NCBI GenBank assembly: GCA_029779995.1
Contig: JAKOZM010000518.1
Span: 1-7,295, forward strand
From: Actinomycetes bacterium
GTDB lineage: Bacteria > Actinomycetota > Actinomycetes > S36-B12 > UBA10799
Direction of reading: 5' to 3'
Length of the DNA: 7,295 bases
Shown: positions 1-6,702 of the stretch, one piece after another
How positions within the stretch are numbered: the first letter of the stretch is position 1
Layout: each line of letters starts with the position of its first letter
The notes under the pieces: generated by a model
Database searches by the model: none
What the model was told of the DNA's origin: nothing
The model's input: only the letters and a program-made list of their open reading frames with translations
Translations under genes and position numbers: made by a program

Positions 1-180
1 CTACTGACATCTTTGCGGGCGGGGTGGCGATGGATTCGTCCCGGATACCCACGGCTGCACAACGTCGTGGAGCGGCCTTCAACCAGATCGAACAAAGGCG
101 TTCGATCGCAACTCGCCGCGACAAGAACCCGCACCTAGCGCGGCATCCCGAGCGCAGTAATCGTCATGGCGACTATGAAC
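1..180 (+). pseudogene. Decayed C-terminal remnant of an IS5-family (DDE) transposase
   Basis: Translation on the plus strand gives two pieces of the conserved IS5-family C-terminus in different frames. NVVER (61-75, frame 1) carries the last acidic residue of the DDE triad. FNQIEQRRSIATRRDK (78-125, frame 3) matches the usual pattern of VER, then FNxLKQxRxIATRYDK. The two are joined by only CC (76-77), so one base has been lost inside the codon that normally separates VER from FN. Further on, frame 1 again (133 onward) reads T-stop-RG followed by AVIVMA, which resembles the TYRG...LAA...W tail of the family with a nonsense codon at 136-138; this third piece is weak. The rest of the element lies left of the window, and no terminal inverted repeat was identified. 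The frame-3 reading stays open from the left edge to a stop at 198-200, but its last 25 or so residues match nothing I recognise. The protein cannot be functional as read. The family call is by motif memory only. Confidence 0.62.
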
Positions 181-196
181 AACCATCAACCACGAC

Positions 197-1132
197 CTAG
201 TCGTGAGCCTCCTGCATGTCCAGCCACCGCATGATCCCGGCCACGTTGGCCTGCGTGCCAGAGAGCTCCTCTTGCTTGGCCAGCAGTTCAGGATTGGTGA
301 ACAGGCCGGGATGGCGTGCGCGGTCCTTCTCCCGGACCATCGCAACCGCGTGATCCATGTCGGGGGTGACCTCTCTGGCCTGGCGCACCGCGTTCACCCA
401 GAAGTGCAATTCGTCCACCGAGGCATCCAGCGTCTCGTCGATCTCGCTCACAGGCCCGAAATGGCTGAACAGCAGTCTTGTCGGCCCGACATCGCGCATG
501 GCCTGCAGTGAGCTCAAGGTCAGGTCGAGGTCGAAGTCTGGCGGTGGAGTGGCTGGGCGCACGTCCTTGGTCTCCGGGACGTACACCCCCGCCGCGTCGC
601 CGGTGTACAGGTCACCGGTGGCCGAGTCCACCAGTCCGATGTGATGCGAGGCGTGCCCCGGATTGTGGAACGCGGCCAGATGCCGGCCGTCACCCAGGTC
701 GATCCGGCCCGTCTGCGCGATGCTCACAATGCGAGATGCCTCGGTGGGGCGAAGATCCCCGAACAAGCGGTCCATCGCTGCGCCGAAGACCCGATGCGCG
801 CTGGCCACCAGCCGGGAGGGGTCCGCCAGGTGCCGGGCACCCTTCTCCTGCACCACGACCTGGGCGTTCGGGAACGCTTCAGCCAGGTCCCCGACGCCAC
901 CGGCGTGGTCAAGGTGGATGTGGGTGACGACGATGGTCGCCAGGTCAGCGGCGTCGACGCCCAGCGCTGCCAACTGCGCGATCACGACCGGCGCCGATCG
1001 GGCCGTCCCGGTCTCGACCAGGCAGGGCTTTGAGGACCGGATCAGGTACGACGATGTGATCGCCTCGTACCCGCCCATCCTGGTGTCCATCATGAAGACC
1101 TCGTTACCGAGGTCGAGGGTGTCGCGGTGCAT
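197..1132 (-). CDS. MBL-fold metallohydrolase, ST1585-like type, substrate unknown
   Basis: This is a metallo-beta-lactamase-fold hydrolase of 311 residues from the ATG at 1132-1130. The metal-binding set is complete: HIHLDH at residues 71-76, a second-site PGH with H160 in the run GHASHH, the bridging Asp D179 in TGDAAG, and the final His H224 in SHFGP. The sequence around these (SYLI near the N-terminus, VETG at 39-42, THIHLDHAGG, then GARHL and DPSRL) is what I associate with the ST1585-like branch, cytoplasmic enzymes with no assigned substrate. There is no signal peptide. A helical C-terminal tail ends in RWLDMQEAHD. The frame stays open upstream to an ATG at 1246, which would add 38 residues rich in Arg and Pro that show no fold similarity; the shorter start is preferred because the MBL fold begins soon after it, though only a weak purine run (GGATGAAGAC) precedes it. 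The gene is divergent from pheS and no functional link is evident. The fold is sure, the reaction is not. Confidence 0.9.
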   Translation of the reverse strand: MHRDTLDLGNEVFMMDTRMGGYEAITSSYLIRSSKPCLVETGTARSAPVVIAQLAALGVDAADLATIVVTHIHLDHAGGVGDLAEAFPNAQVVVQEKGARHLADPSRLVASAHRVFGAAMDRLFGDLRPTEASRIVSIAQTGRIDLGDGRHLAAFHNPGHASHHIGLVDSATGDLYTGDAAGVYVPETKDVRPATPPPDFDLDLTLSSLQAMRDVGPTRLLFSHFGPVSEIDETLDASVDELHFWVNAVRQAREVTPDMDHAVAMVREKDRARHPGLFTNPELLAKQEELSGTQANVAGIMRWLDMQEAHD

Positions 1133-1424
1133 GTCTTCATCCAAGCACCGAACCACCGGCTGCCGGGAGGTTTGTCGTCGAGGCCTGGGCAGGTATTTGG
1201 GCGACCTGACGACGCCGTTGCCGGCCGTGATCCTGGCGTATCCCACCGGGTTCGGTGTCGATCCCGGGCACGCGGATGTCGCGGAAGGTCCGCTGGACGA
1301 GCCGGTGCGGTCAGGGTCCGTGGGTTGGAACTGAGCGTGAGGAGCGTTGACTGGAGGTGTATGTCGTCCGGAACGCCCCGAGTGCTCTGATTTGGGTCCA
1401 TCCCACGCCCTCTAGAATCGAGGG
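1133..1424. other. Divergent intergenic region between the MBL hydrolase and pheS
   Basis: This stretch of about 290 bases has no convincing gene. The minus-strand frame is a possible N-terminal extension of the hydrolase (to 1246), but it resembles no known domain. A plus-strand frame from 1127 to 1390 is open, but its translation is Arg/Gly/Pro-rich and low in information. A small perfect hairpin (GCGGA-AGG-TCCGC, 1281-1293) is present, without a T-run. A TTGACT -35-like box (1347-1352) has no matching -10 box at the right distance. A nine-codon ORF (1361-1390) follows a good ribosome-binding sequence, GGAGG (1353-1357). The pheS promoter lies at the right end. No tRNA or other RNA gene was seen. 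Confidence 0.6.
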
Positions 1425-1425
1425 G
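1391..1425 (+). promoter_or_regulatory. Probable pheS promoter giving a leaderless mRNA
   Basis: TAGAAT at 1413-1418 fits the actinobacterial -10 consensus TANNNT. It ends 6 nt before the GTG start codon at 1425, so a start site 6 to 8 nt downstream of the -10 falls on or next to the G of GTG. The only -35 candidate is the poor TTTGGG at 1391-1396 (16-nt spacer); many actinobacterial promoters of this kind lack a clear -35. The GAGGG at 1420-1424 touches the start codon and is too close to act as a normal ribosome-binding site. Confidence 0.6.
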
Positions 1426-2534
1426 TGTCCGCTCCCAACAAGAACTTCGATCCGGTGCTGCCCGCGGCACTGGAGCCGGCCAGTCTCGAGGCGGCCGTGG
1501 CCGATGCTCTGCAGGCCATCGCTGCCGCCCAGGATTTGCCCGCCCTCAAGGCCGCCCGGATCGATCATTCCGGAGACCGCAGTCCGCTGGCGCTGGCCAA
1601 CCGGGAGATCGGCGCTCTGCCGCCGAGCGCGAAGGCCGAGGCCGGCAAGGCAGTGGGAGCAGCCCGCGGCCGGGTCAACCAGGCTCTGAAGACTCGCGAA
1701 GCCGAGCTCAAGGACGCCGAGCGCCAACGTATCCTCACCAGCGAGCGCGTCGATGTGACGATGGTCAACGACCGGGAGCCGGTCGGTGCCCGCCACCCCA
1801 TCCACACGATCATGGAACACATCACGGATGCCTTCATGAGCATCGGGTACGGCGTGGTCGAGGGGCCCGAACTCGAGTCGGAATGGTTCAATTTCGACGC
1901 GTTGAACATCGGTCGCGACCACCCGGCGCGGACCATGCAGGACACCTTCTTCGTCGGATCGCCAGATTCCGGGGCAGTCCTGCGCACCCATACCAGCCCC
2001 TTGCAGATCCGGACCATGCTCAACCAGGCGCCGCCCGTCTACGTGGTGTGCCCGGGACGGGTATACCGCACCGATGAGCTCGATGCCACCCACACCCCGG
2101 TCTTCCACCAAGTGGAAGGCCTCGCCGTCGACAAGGGTCTGAGCATGGTCGACCTGAAGTCCACTCTCGACTGGTTTGCCTCGACGATGTTCGGTGATGG
2201 CATCGTGACGAGGCTGCGGCCCAGCTACTTCCCGTTCACTGAACCCAGCGCGGAGGTGGACCTGGAGTGCTTCGCCTGCCGTGGCCAAAGTGTCGGCAAC
2301 CCTGACCGGCCGTGTCGCACCTGTTCCTCGGAGGGCTGGATCGAATGGGGCGGTTGTGGCATGGTGAACCCCCGGGTCTTGCTCTCGTGCGGCATAGACC
2401 CGCAGGAATACAGCGGTTTCGCCTTCGGCATGGGCATCGAGCGCACGTTGATGTTCCGCCACGGGATCACCGACATGCGCGACCTCGTCGAGGGTGACAT
2501 CCGCTTCACCACGGCCTTCGGAATGGACAGCTGA
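1425..2534 (+). CDS. pheS: Phenylalanyl-tRNA synthetase alpha subunit
   Basis: This is the catalytic alpha subunit of the class II (alpha-beta)2 enzyme that charges tRNA-Phe with phenylalanine in the cytoplasm, 369 residues long. Residues 1-110 form the N-terminal coiled-coil region that contacts tRNA. The catalytic core follows: motif 1 around residues 124-162 (HPIHTIMEHI to WFNFDALN), RTHTS at 187-191, motif 2 at 214-236 (YRTDELDATHTPVFHQ), FPFTEPSAEVD at 269-279, and motif 3 at 331-354 (GFAFGMGIER). A333 in GFAFG corresponds to the alanine that shapes the Phe pocket (A294 in E. coli). Between FPFTEPS and WIEWGGCGMV lies a Cys4 insertion (C282, C285, C297, C300). The GTG start at 1425 is chosen because it yields the MSAPNK N-terminus recalled from actinobacterial PheS. 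It is the first gene of the pheS-pheT operon. Confidence 0.98.
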   Translation: MSAPNKNFDPVLPAALEPASLEAAVADALQAIAAAQDLPALKAARIDHSGDRSPLALANREIGALPPSAKAEAGKAVGAARGRVNQALKTREAELKDAERQRILTSERVDVTMVNDREPVGARHPIHTIMEHITDAFMSIGYGVVEGPELESEWFNFDALNIGRDHPARTMQDTFFVGSPDSGAVLRTHTSPLQIRTMLNQAPPVYVVCPGRVYRTDELDATHTPVFHQVEGLAVDKGLSMVDLKSTLDWFASTMFGDGIVTRLRPSYFPFTEPSAEVDLECFACRGQSVGNPDRPCRTCSSEGWIEWGGCGMVNPRVLLSCGIDPQEYSGFAFGMGIERTLMFRHGITDMRDLVEGDIRFTTAFGMDS

Positions 2535-4966
2535 TGCGAGCACCACTGAGTTGGATCACCGAGTATGCCGCACTGCCCGCGCACGCCACCGCCCGCGAGG
2601 TGGCGGCGAAACTTGTGGACGTCGGCCTCGAGGTCGAGAGTGTCGACGAGGTGACGATCGCCGGGCCGCTGCTGGTCGCCCGGGTGCTGGAGATCGAGGA
2701 ACTCAGCGAGTACAAGAAGCCGATTCGGTACTGCCAGGTGGATGTCGGAGACGGGGTGCGCGGCATCATCTGCGGTGCCACGAACTTCGCTGTCGGCGAC
2801 CTCGTCGTCGCGGCGCTGCCAGGCACGGTACTGCCCGGCGGTTTTGAGATCGCTGCTCGCAAGACCTACGGGCATATCTCCGACGGCATGCTCTGCTCGG
2901 GTCGTGAACTCGGGATCAACGACGAGTACGACGGCATCCTGGTCCTCACCGAGGGGGAGGTCGGGGCTGATGCACGGCCGGTACTCGGCCTCGACGATGC
3001 GGTGCTCGACATCGCCGTGACACCCGATCGGGGTTACTGCCTGTCCATCCGCGGGCTGGCGCGCGAGGCTGCTCTGGCCTTCGGGGTCGAGTTCAGTGAT
3101 CCCGCTCATCTTGTGCATGAATACCCGATCGAAGGAGCGACCCACCCCGTCGATCTGCGGGAGGGTGCCGACCGGTTCACCGCGCGACTGGTCACCGGCA
3201 TCGACCCGACCGCGCAGAGTCCTGCCTACATGGTGCGCCGCCTCAACCAGTGCGGAATGCGCCCGGTCAGCCTGGCCGTGGACATCACCAACTACGTCAT
3301 GCTCGAACTCGGACAGCCTCTGCACGCCTTCGACGCGGACAAACTGCAAGGTCCCATCCAGATCCGCACACCCGCGGCCGGTGAGACCCTGGAAACCCTC
3401 GACCATGTGCAGCGCGACCTCGATCCGGCCGACATCGTGATCGCCGACGATCGCGGTGCGGTGGCCCTCGCCGGTGTCATGGGAGGGCTCACCACTGAGA
3501 TCGATGAGGCCAGCACCAACGTCGTCCTCGAGGCCGCCCACTTCTCCGCCTCCCAGGTCGCAGGTACCTCACGTCGGCACAAGTTGTCGTCGGAGGCCTC
3601 ACGCCGCTTCGAGCGCGGCGTGGACCAGGACCTGGCACTGGCCGCATCCAATCGTGCGGCCCAGTTGCTCAGGGACCTCGCTGGCGCGACCGTGCACGGT
3701 GTCGTGGACGTCGACCATCGGCAATCTGCCCACACCATCGACCTGCCGATGGATCTGCCGAGCCGCATCGTGGGTATAGAGATTTCGCCTGCCCGCGTGG
3801 TGGACATTCTCACGGCCGTTGGATGCCACGTGGCTGACGGCCACATCACGGTGCCGACTTGGCGCCCGGATCTGACGGCGCCGATTGACCTGGTGGAGGA
3901 GGTCGCGCGGGTCGTGGGCTACGCGAGCATCCCGTCGCGCGGGCCGGCCATGGGCCTGGGCGTGGGGCTGCGCGACGAGGACCGAATGCGCCGGGGTCTG
4001 CGCCGTCGACCAGCCGAGTTGGGCATGGTCGAGGTCCTGAGTTACGGCTTCGTCGGAGAACGCGAGTTCGACGCCCTGCTGCTGCCCGCCGACGACCCCC
4101 GCCGGGTGGCAGTACGACTGGCTAATCCACTCAACGATGAACAACCGTTGATGCGGACCACCCTGCTTCCCGGGCTCTTGGCCTCGGCTCGGCGCAACGT
4201 CGGGCGCGGTGCGGAGTCCGTGCACCTGTACGAGTACGGTCAGGTATTCCGCGACGTCGACGAGATCAGCGCGCCGGTGGCAGCGGCAGCCGAGCGTCCA
4301 TCGGACGACGTGTTGGAACAGATGCTCAGTGCACTGCCCCGCCAGCCTGAGCACCTCGCGATCGTGCTGGCCGGTGACTGGTCACAGGCCGGCTGGTGGG
4401 GTGCGGCACGGCCGGTCGACTGGAGTGACCCGCTGCGGATCGTTCGGGAGCTGGCCAGCAGCCTCGGCATCCACATCGACGTGGTCGCCGACCATCACGC
4501 GCCGTGGCACCCCGGTCGATGTGCTCGGCTGTCGATCGCCGGCGAGTTGCTCGGCCACGCGGGGGAGTTGCACCCCGATGTGGTCAGCGCGTTCGGATTG
4601 CCTGCCCGTGCCGTGGCCGCCGAGATCGACACCTCGGTCCTGCTGGCTGCGGCCTCGCCGGTGGCCAGCGCCCCACAGGTGAGCACCTTCCCAGTGGCCA
4701 AGGAGGACGTGGCGCTGGTGATGGACGCCGATGTGGCCGCACAGACAGTCCTGCAAGCGTTGCTGGCCGGCGGTGGCGACCTGTTGGAGTCGGTGAGGTT
4801 GTTCGACGTGTATGCCGGCCCGCAGGTGCCCGAAGGCAAGAAGTCCTTGGCCTTTTCGTTGCGCCTGCGAGCACCCGACCGGACCCTGACCGAGGCCGAC
4901 ATCGAGGCCGTCCGAAGCGGAGCGCTAGCGGCGGCCGTCGAAGTTGGCGCCGTCCTGCGCGCCTGA
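2534..4966 (+). CDS. pheT: Phenylalanyl-tRNA synthetase beta subunit
   Basis: This is the beta subunit of phenylalanyl-tRNA synthetase, 810 residues and full length for the bacterial family. An N-terminal segment (1-40, with LSWI and GLEVESVDE) leads into the EMAP-II-like tRNA-binding OB domain at about 42-150 (ICGATNF, GMLCSGRELG). The B3/B4 domain, the site of editing of mis-charged Tyr-tRNA-Phe, spans about 210-385 (DITNYVMLELGQPLHAFD, ALAGVMGG, ASRRFERGVD). B5 lies at about 402-470 (PTWRPDL, DLVEEVARVVGY), followed by the catalytic-like core (about 480-700, VLSYGF, NPLNDEQPLMRT) and the C-terminal anticodon-binding FDX-ACB domain at about 715-810 (FPVAKEDVALV, GKKSLAFSLR, RTLTEADI). Its ATG shares one base with the pheS TGA (TGATG) and has no strong ribosome-binding site of its own, which points to translational coupling and equal subunit output. 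No frameshift or missing domain is apparent. Confidence 0.98.
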   Translation: MRAPLSWITEYAALPAHATAREVAAKLVDVGLEVESVDEVTIAGPLLVARVLEIEELSEYKKPIRYCQVDVGDGVRGIICGATNFAVGDLVVAALPGTVLPGGFEIAARKTYGHISDGMLCSGRELGINDEYDGILVLTEGEVGADARPVLGLDDAVLDIAVTPDRGYCLSIRGLAREAALAFGVEFSDPAHLVHEYPIEGATHPVDLREGADRFTARLVTGIDPTAQSPAYMVRRLNQCGMRPVSLAVDITNYVMLELGQPLHAFDADKLQGPIQIRTPAAGETLETLDHVQRDLDPADIVIADDRGAVALAGVMGGLTTEIDEASTNVVLEAAHFSASQVAGTSRRHKLSSEASRRFERGVDQDLALAASNRAAQLLRDLAGATVHGVVDVDHRQSAHTIDLPMDLPSRIVGIEISPARVVDILTAVGCHVADGHITVPTWRPDLTAPIDLVEEVARVVGYASIPSRGPAMGLGVGLRDEDRMRRGLRRRPAELGMVEVLSYGFVGEREFDALLLPADDPRRVAVRLANPLNDEQPLMRTTLLPGLLASARRNVGRGAESVHLYEYGQVFRDVDEISAPVAAAAERPSDDVLEQMLSALPRQPEHLAIVLAGDWSQAGWWGAARPVDWSDPLRIVRELASSLGIHIDVVADHHAPWHPGRCARLSIAGELLGHAGELHPDVVSAFGLPARAVAAEIDTSVLLAAASPVASAPQVSTFPVAKEDVALVMDADVAAQTVLQALLAGGGDLLESVRLFDVYAGPQVPEGKKSLAFSLRLRAPDRTLTEADIEAVRSGALAAAVEVGAVLRA

Positions 4967-4974
4967 TCCCAGGC
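4961..4974. other. Small dyad across the converging pheT and ligase stop codons
   Basis: The stem GCCTG (4961-4965) and CAGGC (4970-4974) enclose the loop ATCC and overlap the pheT stop codon (4964-4966). The ligase stop codon begins at 4976. Five GC-rich base pairs without a following T-run is weak for an intrinsic terminator. It is recorded only because the 9-bp gap offers no other terminator for either gene. Confidence 0.25.
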
Positions 4975-4975
4975 C

Positions 4976-6628
4976 CTAGAGCAGGTCTTCCTCGTCGAGA
5001 TCCTCCATGCGGACCTCGCCGGTCAAGACGCGCCGCAGCACCTTGCCGGTGGCGTTGCGCGGCAGGGCCTCCACCCGGTTGACCTCGCGCGGCCGATGGT
5101 GGGGGCCCAGGCGCGATCGCGCCCACTGCAGAAGGTCGTCGTCGCTGACCACCGCGCCCGGGAGCACCACCACGTGGGCCACGAGCACCGAGCCGTACAC
5201 GGGGTCGGGACGCCCGGTCACTGCCACATCGGCCAGCAGCGGGTGCCCGCGCAGGACGTCTTCGACCTCCGTGGGGTGCACGTTCTCCCCGCCAGTCACC
5301 ACGACATCGTCGGCACGGCCTTTGATCGTCAACCGGCCCTGCTCGTCCAAGCACCCGAGGTCACCGGTTGGCACCATCCCCTTGACCGAACCGCTGGATC
5401 CGTCGGCCTTGTACTCGTCGATGCTGGTCCGCGAACGTACGAAGACCCGCCCGTCCGCGCCGCGCGGTACGGCGCGGCCCTTGCGGTCGAGCACCTCCAC
5501 CCGTACGCCCGGCATCGGTCGACCAGCAGTGTGCGGATCTTCGCGCAGATCCTCGGGGGTGGCGATGGTGGCGTATGCCGCCTCCGTGGTGCCGTACAGG
5601 TTGTACAACACATCCCCGAAGTCGTCCATGAACTGTGTCGCCAGGTCGCCCGGGATCGCCGATCCTGACACCGCCACGCACGTCAACGAGGAGAGGTCGT
5701 AAGAGCGTTTGACCTTGCGTGGCAGATCGACCATGCGCTTGAGGACGACCGGCACGGTGATGATCGTGTCCACCTCGTAGGCCTGAGCCAGCGCCAGCAG
5801 GCGTTCGGGTTCCGGTTCGCGCAGCAGGATCTGCGTGTTGTCCAGCACCGTCGCCATGCGGTGGTGCATCCAGCCCCAGGCGTGGAACATGGGTGCCGCG
5901 ATCAACGTCACCCCGTTCATCTTCACTGGGAAGGAATGCAGCAGGGCCGCGATCGAATCCAACGGGGCCGTGGTGCGAGCTGCCCCACGTAGTGGCCCGC
6001 CGGTGGTGCCGCTGCTGAGGATGACGTGCCGAGACGGCTGCCGTGGCACCTTCACGTCTCCGTTCCAGGGCATCGAGTCGAGCAGGGGGATGCCCGCAGG
6101 ATCATCGAGTCGCAGTGAGAGCACGGTCTCGGGGACCACAGCGTCGAACTCGCGGTCGTGGATCATCATCGTGATGTCGTGGGCTGCGCAGACGGTCTGA
6201 ACCTGTTCGGCAGTGGATCCCGTATTCAGGTAGATCAGGTCGGCGCCGGTGCGTGAGACGGCGACGATGGTCTCTGCGTAGGCCCGCGAGTTGCGACCCA
6301 GCAGCCCCACCGCGCTGCCCGATGCCGCCCCCCGGTCCAGCAGGGAGTTCGCGAGCACCATGGTCTTGTACTCGGCCTCGGCGAACGTGATCTCCTCCAC
6401 GTTCGGGTCGTCGACATCGACCACGGCCACCGCCTCGGGGTCGCGTACAGCCCCCAGTGAGAAGCCCAGACCGGGCGTGGTGCCCCACTCCCGGAACACC
6501 GAGAGCATGCGGGCGGCGACGAAGGGATTGCGCGGCTTGAGCAGTCCAGATCGCAGCGATCCGAACGCTCCTGCTTTTGCGATATCCGCGGCGTCGACGA
6601 CCGATCGCAGCGGATCCAACGGACGCAT
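4976..6628 (-). CDS. FadD-type acyl-CoA ligase (AMP-forming synthetase)
   Basis: This is an adenylate-forming enzyme of the ANL superfamily, predicted to activate a carboxylic acid, probably a fatty acid, as an acyl-AMP and pass it to CoA. From the ATG at 6628 it has 550 residues. Visible motifs: the ATP P-loop SSGTTGGPLRGA (205-216), APMFHAWGW (245-253), YGTTE (345-349), TGD with D423, KGRADD with R438, GGENVHPTEVED (447-457 region), and NATGK with the catalytic Lys K529. Overall it resembles mycobacterial FadD12-like proteins, including LNTG before the ATP site. The P-loop departs from SGTTGxPKG (see findings). There is no signal peptide or clear transmembrane helix. An in-frame GTG at 6646 adds six residues, with a stop just upstream; neither start has a well-spaced ribosome-binding site (GGGAG lies 1 nt before the ATG, GAGG 1 nt before the GTG). 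It converges with pheT and diverges from argC. The substrate cannot be read from the sequence. Confidence 0.93.
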   Translation of the reverse strand: MRPLDPLRSVVDAADIAKAGAFGSLRSGLLKPRNPFVAARMLSVFREWGTTPGLGFSLGAVRDPEAVAVVDVDDPNVEEITFAEAEYKTMVLANSLLDRGAASGSAVGLLGRNSRAYAETIVAVSRTGADLIYLNTGSTAEQVQTVCAAHDITMMIHDREFDAVVPETVLSLRLDDPAGIPLLDSMPWNGDVKVPRQPSRHVILSSGTTGGPLRGAARTTAPLDSIAALLHSFPVKMNGVTLIAAPMFHAWGWMHHRMATVLDNTQILLREPEPERLLALAQAYEVDTIITVPVVLKRMVDLPRKVKRSYDLSSLTCVAVSGSAIPGDLATQFMDDFGDVLYNLYGTTEAAYATIATPEDLREDPHTAGRPMPGVRVEVLDRKGRAVPRGADGRVFVRSRTSIDEYKADGSSGSVKGMVPTGDLGCLDEQGRLTIKGRADDVVVTGGENVHPTEVEDVLRGHPLLADVAVTGRPDPVYGSVLVAHVVVLPGAVVSDDDLLQWARSRLGPHHRPREVNRVEALPRNATGKVLRRVLTGEVRMEDLDEEDLL

Positions 6629-6671
6629 ACTCCCAGTGTGACGCACGCCTCAGCCGGGGTCACCGGCACGT

Positions 6672-6702
6672 CCATGCGCATAGTGTATAGAGTGCATATA
6701 TG
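6672..6702. promoter_or_regulatory. Compact divergent promoter region of argC and the acyl-CoA ligase
   Basis: An AT-rich island stands out in GC-rich surroundings just before argC. TAGTGT at 6681-6686 (plus) and TACACT at 6687-6682 (minus) both fit TANNNT and overlap almost completely. They place a plus-strand start only a few nt before the argC ATG and a minus-strand start near 6675. AGTGTATAG and AGTGCATAT (6682-6690, 6691-6699) form a tandem imperfect 9-bp repeat, and CATATATG (6695-6702) is a palindrome that includes the argC start codon. TGCAT-type half sites would suit the arginine repressor ArgR, which commonly controls argC, but I cannot score the site. No good -35 box was seen on either strand. 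Confidence 0.45.

Noticed and set aside
1246..1272. GGTTCG ... CCCGG resembling a tRNA T-arm
   Set aside because: The loop is 12 nt rather than 7, and no acceptor, D or anticodon arm can be drawn around it.
1281..1293. Perfect GCGGA/TCCGC hairpin in the pheS upstream gap
   Set aside because: A 5-bp stem without a T-run is common by chance in GC-rich DNA; no gene ends beside it.
1327..1348. GGAAC ... CGTT pair resembling an ECF sigma factor promoter
   Set aside because: The spacer is 13 nt, several bases shorter than SigE or SigR type promoters need.
1127..1390. Plus-strand frame of 87 codons upstream of pheS
   Set aside because: It starts inside the hydrolase gene on the other strand and is Arg/Gly-rich without any domain. 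Only its last nine codons have a plausible ribosome-binding site.
1311..2546. Long open frame of 411 codons antisense to pheS
   Set aside because: It covers the whole of pheS in a GC-rich genome, where third-position GC keeps antisense frames open; the translation has no recognisable domain.
2225..3541. Long open frame of 438 codons antisense to pheS and pheT
   Set aside because: Same GC-driven shadow; it crosses the end of one certain gene and the start of another and shows no domain.
6674..6681. ATGCGCAT palindrome next to the divergent promoters
   Set aside because: Eight-base palindromes are frequent; there is no second copy or spacing that marks an operator by itself.
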